Shown here in pieces: positions 56,172 through 59,852 of a stretch of 59,852 nucleotides of DNA (positions are counted from its first letter, which is position 1; each line of letters starts with the position of its first letter). Source of the stretch: Methanolobus sp. (GTDB lineage: Archaea; Halobacteriota; Methanosarcinia; Methanosarcinales; Methanosarcinaceae). Under the pieces are notes generated by a model, which made no database searches, was not told the origin of the DNA, and saw nothing but the letters and a program-made list of their open reading frames with translations. The translations under genes were made by a program, and so were the position numbers. The DNA is taken from assembly GCA_030154025.1 (NCBI GenBank), contig JASKKT010000008.1, positions 1 through 59,852 on the forward strand, written 5' to 3'.

Positions 56172-56635
56172 GCCTTCTCCTCGGCAACTATCTGGTCAAA
56201 ACCAGACAGGTTCAAGAGTATCTTGATATCGTTAAGCTGCTTCTCTGAGCTTGCAACGGTGGGTGGCATCTCCGTGAGTCCCAGTTGCAGACGCCTCTTC
56301 TTTGCATCCTCGTTGCCCGGGACTGCGTGACCGCTGTCCATGAGCATCTGCCCGATCTTCCTGTGGGCAGGCAGTATGTTACCATTGCGCACAGCAGCTT
56401 CTCTTATGCTAAGAAGGCCATCGACTATCTTTACACCCTGAGGGCAGTTGTCCTGGCATTTATAGCAGGTCGTGCAATAGAATATGAACGGGATAGCCAT
56501 TGGCTCTTCACTTTTAAGGCCAAGCTTTTCCATCTGCAGGAACCTTCTGATCTTGTAGGCCTGTTCCTGCTCAGCCATCGGGCAGGCGGCTGTGCATTGC
56601 CCACACTGGTAGCAGCGTTCGATATTTGACGACAT
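56168..56635 (-). CDS. hdrC: HdrC, iron-sulfur subunit of heterodisulfide reductase
   Basis: The 155-residue protein has two [4Fe-4S] motifs, CYQCGQCTAACPM (about residues 8-20) and CTTCYKCQDNCPQ (about 54-66). A helical C-terminal half follows (HRKIGQMLMDSGHAV), typical of soluble HdrC. It connects HdrA to HdrB. It is the first gene of the hdrCBA operon and overlaps hdrB by 4 bp. Confidence 0.94.
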   Translation of the reverse strand: MSSNIERCYQCGQCTAACPMAEQEQAYKIRRFLQMEKLGLKSEEPMAIPFIFYCTTCYKCQDNCPQGVKIVDGLLSIREAAVRNGNILPAHRKIGQMLMDSGHAVPGNEDAKKRRLQLGLTEMPPTVASSEKQLNDIKILLNLSGFDQIVAEEKA

Positions 56636-57203
56636 CTTGCAAACTCCTATCCTTAACGATTAACAGTTAGTTTTCAACAAGGTATTGTACATGATTATCA
56701 CTTATAAATGCTTCGCATCTATCATGAATTATCCTTATAAATTTTAAGCCTCCCAAATATTCGCGATGGTCCCCAAAGCTCCGCAGAGCAAAAGCAGTTA
56801 TGGACATCCTGAGGTCGGAGACTGACCAGAGCAGCCTGCAATTATAAGCCTCTGTTAAGCCCTTGTTTTTCCAGGTCAGCAGGTCATGGAAGCCTAAATG
56901 CAGCGGTTTCCTGCAGGTGCCTTCCATACCCTTATATAGGGCCTGGTTAGAGTGCTTATTCCATTGTAAATGATTGTAGATTATAAATCTTTCGAGTCAA
57001 AACCATTCATTTGTTCCTTTCCTTGCCTCCAGTCATTACAGACCCTTCTTTCCGGACCAGGCGGATAAACAATACCTTTATACATCCTGAGGCTGTTTCA
57101 TGAGTGAACCGACGTATGTTCGACATGTATGCGAGATGCGCATGTTCTGCGTTTATCTTCGTATATCTTATAAGTACCCTGATAATTACCTGGTGAGATA
57201 TTC
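56636..57203. other. 568-bp divergent spacer between hdrC and gatE
   Basis: The spacer should hold the promoters of hdrC (minus) and gatE (plus). A TATA-like TCTTATAAGT at about 57166-57175 lies about 30 nt before the gatE ATG, with SD GGTGAG (57192-57197). No convincing gene is seen; an 86-codon minus frame here has no recognisable features. AT-rich tracts and an imperfect inverted repeat (GCGAGATGCGC) occur around 57130. Confidence 0.5.
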
Positions 57204-59102
57204 ATGAGCGACAAATTCGATTATGCCGGACTGGGTCTGAAATGTGGTCTTGAGATCCAGCAGCAGCTTGACTCCAGAAAGAAGCTCTTTTGCAGATGCC
57301 CCACCCGGATACGGGACATCACTGAATCCACTTATGAATTCTTCCGTTACCTGCGCCCCACGGAAAGCGAGATGGGCGAGACCGACAGGGCAGCTCTTGA
57401 GCAGTCCAAGCTCAGGCGTAAATATATATATAAGGGCTATGACAGCACCTGCCTCGTGGAGAACGATGACGAGCCGCCAACAGGGGTTAACCGGGAGGCT
57501 CTTGATATCGCGCTTGGGATCACTAAACTGCTTCACATGGAACCTGTTGACCAGGTGCACGTCATGCGGAAAATAGTAGTGGACGGTTCCAATACATCAG
57601 GTTTTCAGCGGACGGCTTTTCTTGCAAAGGACGGACGTATTGACACCTCTGCAGGGCCGGTAGGTGTTGGCGTGCTCTGTCTGGAGGAGGAGGCATGCCA
57701 GAAGATAGAGGACAAGGGCGACTCTATAATATACTCACTTGACCGCCTTGGGATACCTCTTGTCGAGATAGGCACGGAACCCGACATCATATCTCCTGCC
57801 CATGCAAAGGAGACCGCTCAGCAGATAGGGATGCTGCTACGCTCTACAGGTAGGGTCAAGCGTGGCCTGGGTACCATCCGTCAGGATGTGAATATATCCA
57901 TAGCCAAAGGCGCCCGCGTTGAGCTTAAGGGCGTACAGGCACTGGATATGATCGAGACCATTGTGGAACGCGAAGTAGAAAGACAGGTGAACCTGCTTGC
58001 CATCCGGGATGAGCTTCTGTCAAAGGGTGCTTCTGTATGTGATACTATATTTGATGTCACTGATGTTTTCAAGGGCACAAAGTCAAAGGTTATTGTTAAC
58101 GCCCTTAAGAAAGGAAAGGTGCTTGCAGTCTTGCTGCCCGGCTTTGCTGGATCCACAGGCAGGGAAGTGCAACCAGGAAGGCGTATAGGCACTGAGTTCT
58201 CCGACCGGGCCAAAACATCCGGTGTCGGAGGCATCTTCCATACAGATGAGCTTCCCAATTACGGCATCACGGTTGAGGAGGTCACTATGTTGCGCGAGGC
58301 CGTAGGCGCGACTGAGGGTGACGCCGTGGTGATGGTGGCAGACCTTGAGCTGCGCGCAAAAGGGGCCATGGAAAGCGTTATCATCCGCGCAAAAGAAGTC
58401 CTTGAGGGAGTGCCCGAGGAAACCCGCCGTGCATTGCCGGACGGTAACAGTTCCTACCTCAGGCCTCTGCCCGGAGCCGCCAGGATGTACCCTGAGACTG
58501 ATGTGCACCAGGTGGAGATCTCTGCAGATTACTTTGACTCAATAGAAACTCCGGAGCTTCTCACAGAACGTGCGAAACGTTTTGAGTCAGAGTACAGCCT
58601 TCACAGGGAACTTTCCGAGAAGATCGTTTACTCCCCATACCTTCCCCTGTTCGAAGAAATGATGCGAAGGTTTGCAGGAAATCCTACTGTCACTGCCACC
58701 ATTGTGGTCAGAACACTGACAGGGATGCTTCCGGAGCTCAAGCGTGACGGCGTGGAGGTTGACAGGCTGGAAGACCGCCATTTTATAGATGTGTTCGGAC
58801 TGCTGGCTGAAGGCGGGATAACAAAAGAGGCTATAGACAGCATACTGAGGGCAATAGCTTCAGAACCCTGCCTGTGTGCAAAGGATGCGGCAGCAAAGTT
58901 GGGAATGGGCGGCATCGACATGGACCTCGTCGAAAGGTTCATTGACCAGGTCATCAGGGATCGCATCGACTTTGTAAAGGAGAAAGGCCCTGCCGCAGTT
59001 GGTCCTTTAATGGGGATCGTCATGGCCGAATTCAGAGGCAAGGTTGATGGGAAGGTGCTGAGCGAAACCTTAAAACAAAAGATTAATATGTATAATAGTT
59101 AA
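57204..59102 (+). CDS. gatE: Glu-tRNA(Gln) amidotransferase subunit E
   Basis: The 632-residue archaeal GatE activates misacylated Glu-tRNA(Gln) for amidation with GatD. It has the GatB/E start [14 protein letters not shown] (about 10-23) with FCRCPT. Further motifs are [38 protein letters not shown] (about 188-200), [20 protein letters not shown] (about 233-252), then an AspRS-like insertion ([11 protein letters not shown]) and a helical YqeY-like tail. Together with GatD it replaces glutaminyl-tRNA synthetase. Both an SD and a nearby TATA element precede the start. Confidence 0.96.
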   Translation: MSDKFDYAGLGLKCGLEIQQQLDSRKKLFCRCPTRIRDITESTYEFFRYLRPTESEMGETDRAALEQSKLRRKYIYKGYDSTCLVENDDEPPTGVNREALDIALGITKLLHMEPVDQVHVMRKIVVDGSNTSGFQRTAFLAKDGRIDTSAGPVGVGVLCLEEEACQKIEDKGDSIIYSLDRLGIPLVEIGTEPDIISPAHAKETAQQIGMLLRSTGRVKRGLGTIRQDVNISIAKGARVELKGVQALDMIETIVEREVERQVNLLAIRDELLSKGASVCDTIFDVTDVFKGTKSKVIVNALKKGKVLAVLLPGFAGSTGREVQPGRRIGTEFSDRAKTSGVGGIFHTDELPNYGITVEEVTMLREAVGATEGDAVVMVADLELRAKGAMESVIIRAKEVLEGVPEETRRALPDGNSSYLRPLPGAARMYPETDVHQVEISADYFDSIETPELLTERAKRFESEYSLHRELSEKIVYSPYLPLFEEMMRRFAGNPTVTATIVVRTLTGMLPELKRDGVEVDRLEDRHFIDVFGLLAEGGITKEAIDSILRAIASEPCLCAKDAAAKLGMGGIDMDLVERFIDQVIRDRIDFVKEKGPAAVGPLMGIVMAEFRGKVDGKVLSETLKQKINMYNS

Positions 59103-59115
59103 TATTATATTTTTA

Positions 59116-59852
59116 ATGTGCGCGAATTCTTGTTCAAGGCATACAAAATATGCAGTATATATCAGTTTCCTGGTTTTGACAGTAGTATCACTGGTACATC
59201 CGGCATACGGAGCAGGCGACATTATTGTTGACGAGGAACTTCAACTGACAACGGGAAGTAACTGTAACCATCCTTCGTGGAGTCCTGATGGAAGGAAGCT
59301 GGTCTATGCCTACGACCATGGTATATGGGTGATGAACTCGGACGGGTCGGCCGCAACTAAGCTCCACAGCACGCTCTCATGGGTAGGAGAGCCGGTATTT
59401 GATCCATCAGGCACTAAGATATATTACGCCACCGAAAGCAAGACCGCTTACTCCGCACGTTATATTAGTCTTCATGTAATGAATGAAGATGGAAGCAACA
59501 ACCTAAAACTTACGGGCACTTCTGACTGCAGGGAACCGTCGGTAAGCCCCGACGGACGCAGCATAGCTTATCTTTCTAAGCTTGCAGGCAATTATGATAT
59601 CTGGGTGATGGATGTGAACAGCAGGCAGAGCATGCAGATCACAGACACAAAGGGTGATGAATCCTCTCCCTCCTGGAGCCCTGACGGGACCCGGCTGATC
59701 TACTCTTTTGAAGGTGATATATATACCCAGGAGACGGATGCTGCCAGGGGAGTGCGCCTGACAGAGGATGAATTCAACAACATTGAACCTTCATACAGCC
59801 CTGATGGCGAGATGATCGTCTTTTCGTCGGACAGGGATGGCAGTTATGATCT
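59116..59852 (+). CDS. TolB-like beta-propeller protein, secreted (3' end beyond the window)
   Basis: An ATG 13 bp after the gatE stop opens a frame that runs to the window end (about 245 residues). After a signal-like segment (YISFLVLTVVSLVHPAYGA), the protein has TolB-type repeats: NHPSWSPDGRKLVYAYDHGI, EPVFDPSGTKIYYA, REPSVSPDGRSIAYLSK, SSPSWSPDGTRLIYS and EPSYSPDGEMIVFSSDRDG. Each gives one propeller blade of the PD40 type. An extracytoplasmic protein-interaction or sensing role is likely. Confidence 0.85.
   Translation, partial: MCANSCSRHTKYAVYISFLVLTVVSLVHPAYGAGDIIVDEELQLTTGSNCNHPSWSPDGRKLVYAYDHGIWVMNSDGSAATKLHSTLSWVGEPVFDPSGTKIYYATESKTAYSARYISLHVMNEDGSNNLKLTGTSDCREPSVSPDGRSIAYLSKLAGNYDIWVMDVNSRQSMQITDTKGDESSPSWSPDGTRLIYSFEGDIYTQETDAARGVRLTEDEFNNIEPSYSPDGEMIVFSSDRDGSYD

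Noticed and set aside
56700-56900. C/D box RNA in the hdrC-gatE spacer
   Set aside because: CTGA-type boxes occur, but no matching TGATGA C box with proper spacing was found.

Overview
The window is from a methanogenic archaeon, most likely a cytochrome-containing member of the Methanosarcinales. Lineage signs are GatE of the archaeal Glu-tRNA(Gln) amidotransferase, the archaeal tRNA methylase aTrm56, AMP phosphorylase, a geranylgeranyl-reductase-family enzyme for archaeal lipids, formylmethanofuran dehydrogenase subunits, and two HdrA-type heterodisulfide reductase loci. TATA-like elements lie about 30-40 bp upstream of several genes, and Shine-Dalgarno sites and overlapping stop/start codons are common. 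The genus cannot be fixed from sequence alone. No rRNA, CRISPR array, intact insertion sequence or intact provirus is visible. The only tRNA seen is tRNA-Ser(UGA).

Layout. 1-4.4 kb: the end of a repeat-rich surface protein, a stranded prohead-protease-like fragment beside tRNA-Ser, an FKBP isomerase, an AIM24-family protein and an unassigned WIVRAG-domain protein. 4.5-8.4 kb: geranylgeranyl reductase, gamma-glutamylcyclotransferase-like protein and a TatD-linked-type radical SAM protein, convergent with EngB and a DHH phosphoesterase. 8.4-12.6 kb: a four-gene unit of KaiC-like ATPase, unknown protein and two secreted COG1361-type proteins, one with a PGF-CTERM-like tail. 12.7-19.2 kb: Nif3-like protein, aTrm56, AMP phosphorylase, a small membrane cytochrome-like protein, a deaminase, an MscS channel and prephenate dehydratase. 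19.3-26.4 kb: a MoxR/DUF58/vWA membrane operon. 26.7-29.5 kb: metY and metX (with CBS domains). 29.6-34.3 kb: an HTH regulator with paired operator-like repeats, a NapH-like ferredoxin, a lipoprotein, a bactofilin-like membrane protein and an SRPBCC protein. 33.2-37.2 kb: citrate synthase and aconitase, giving the first steps from oxaloacetate towards 2-oxoglutarate.

37.2-41.3 kb is gene-poor and repeat-rich. It holds a nested palindromic element, two copies of a 97-bp palindromic repeat, a cupredoxin, and a cytochrome P460-cupredoxin fusion gene broken by three single-base shifts. 41.3-45.9 kb carries formylmethanofuran dehydrogenase D and B with an associated ferredoxin (no A or C in the window), a ferredoxin-thioredoxin-reductase-like catalytic subunit, a cupin and a hybrid cluster protein.

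46.1-56.6 kb is the most striking region and is devoted to soluble electron transfer. On the plus strand lie an HdrA fused to an MvhD domain and an eight-cluster polyferredoxin. Converging on the minus strand is hdrC-hdrB-hdrA-mvhD-frhB/fdhB-like-shortened fdhA-like-small ORF. Together they predict a flavin-based bifurcating or confurcating machine linking CoM-S-S-CoB, ferredoxin and F420 (or formate). gatE and the start of a TolB-like secreted propeller protein close the window.
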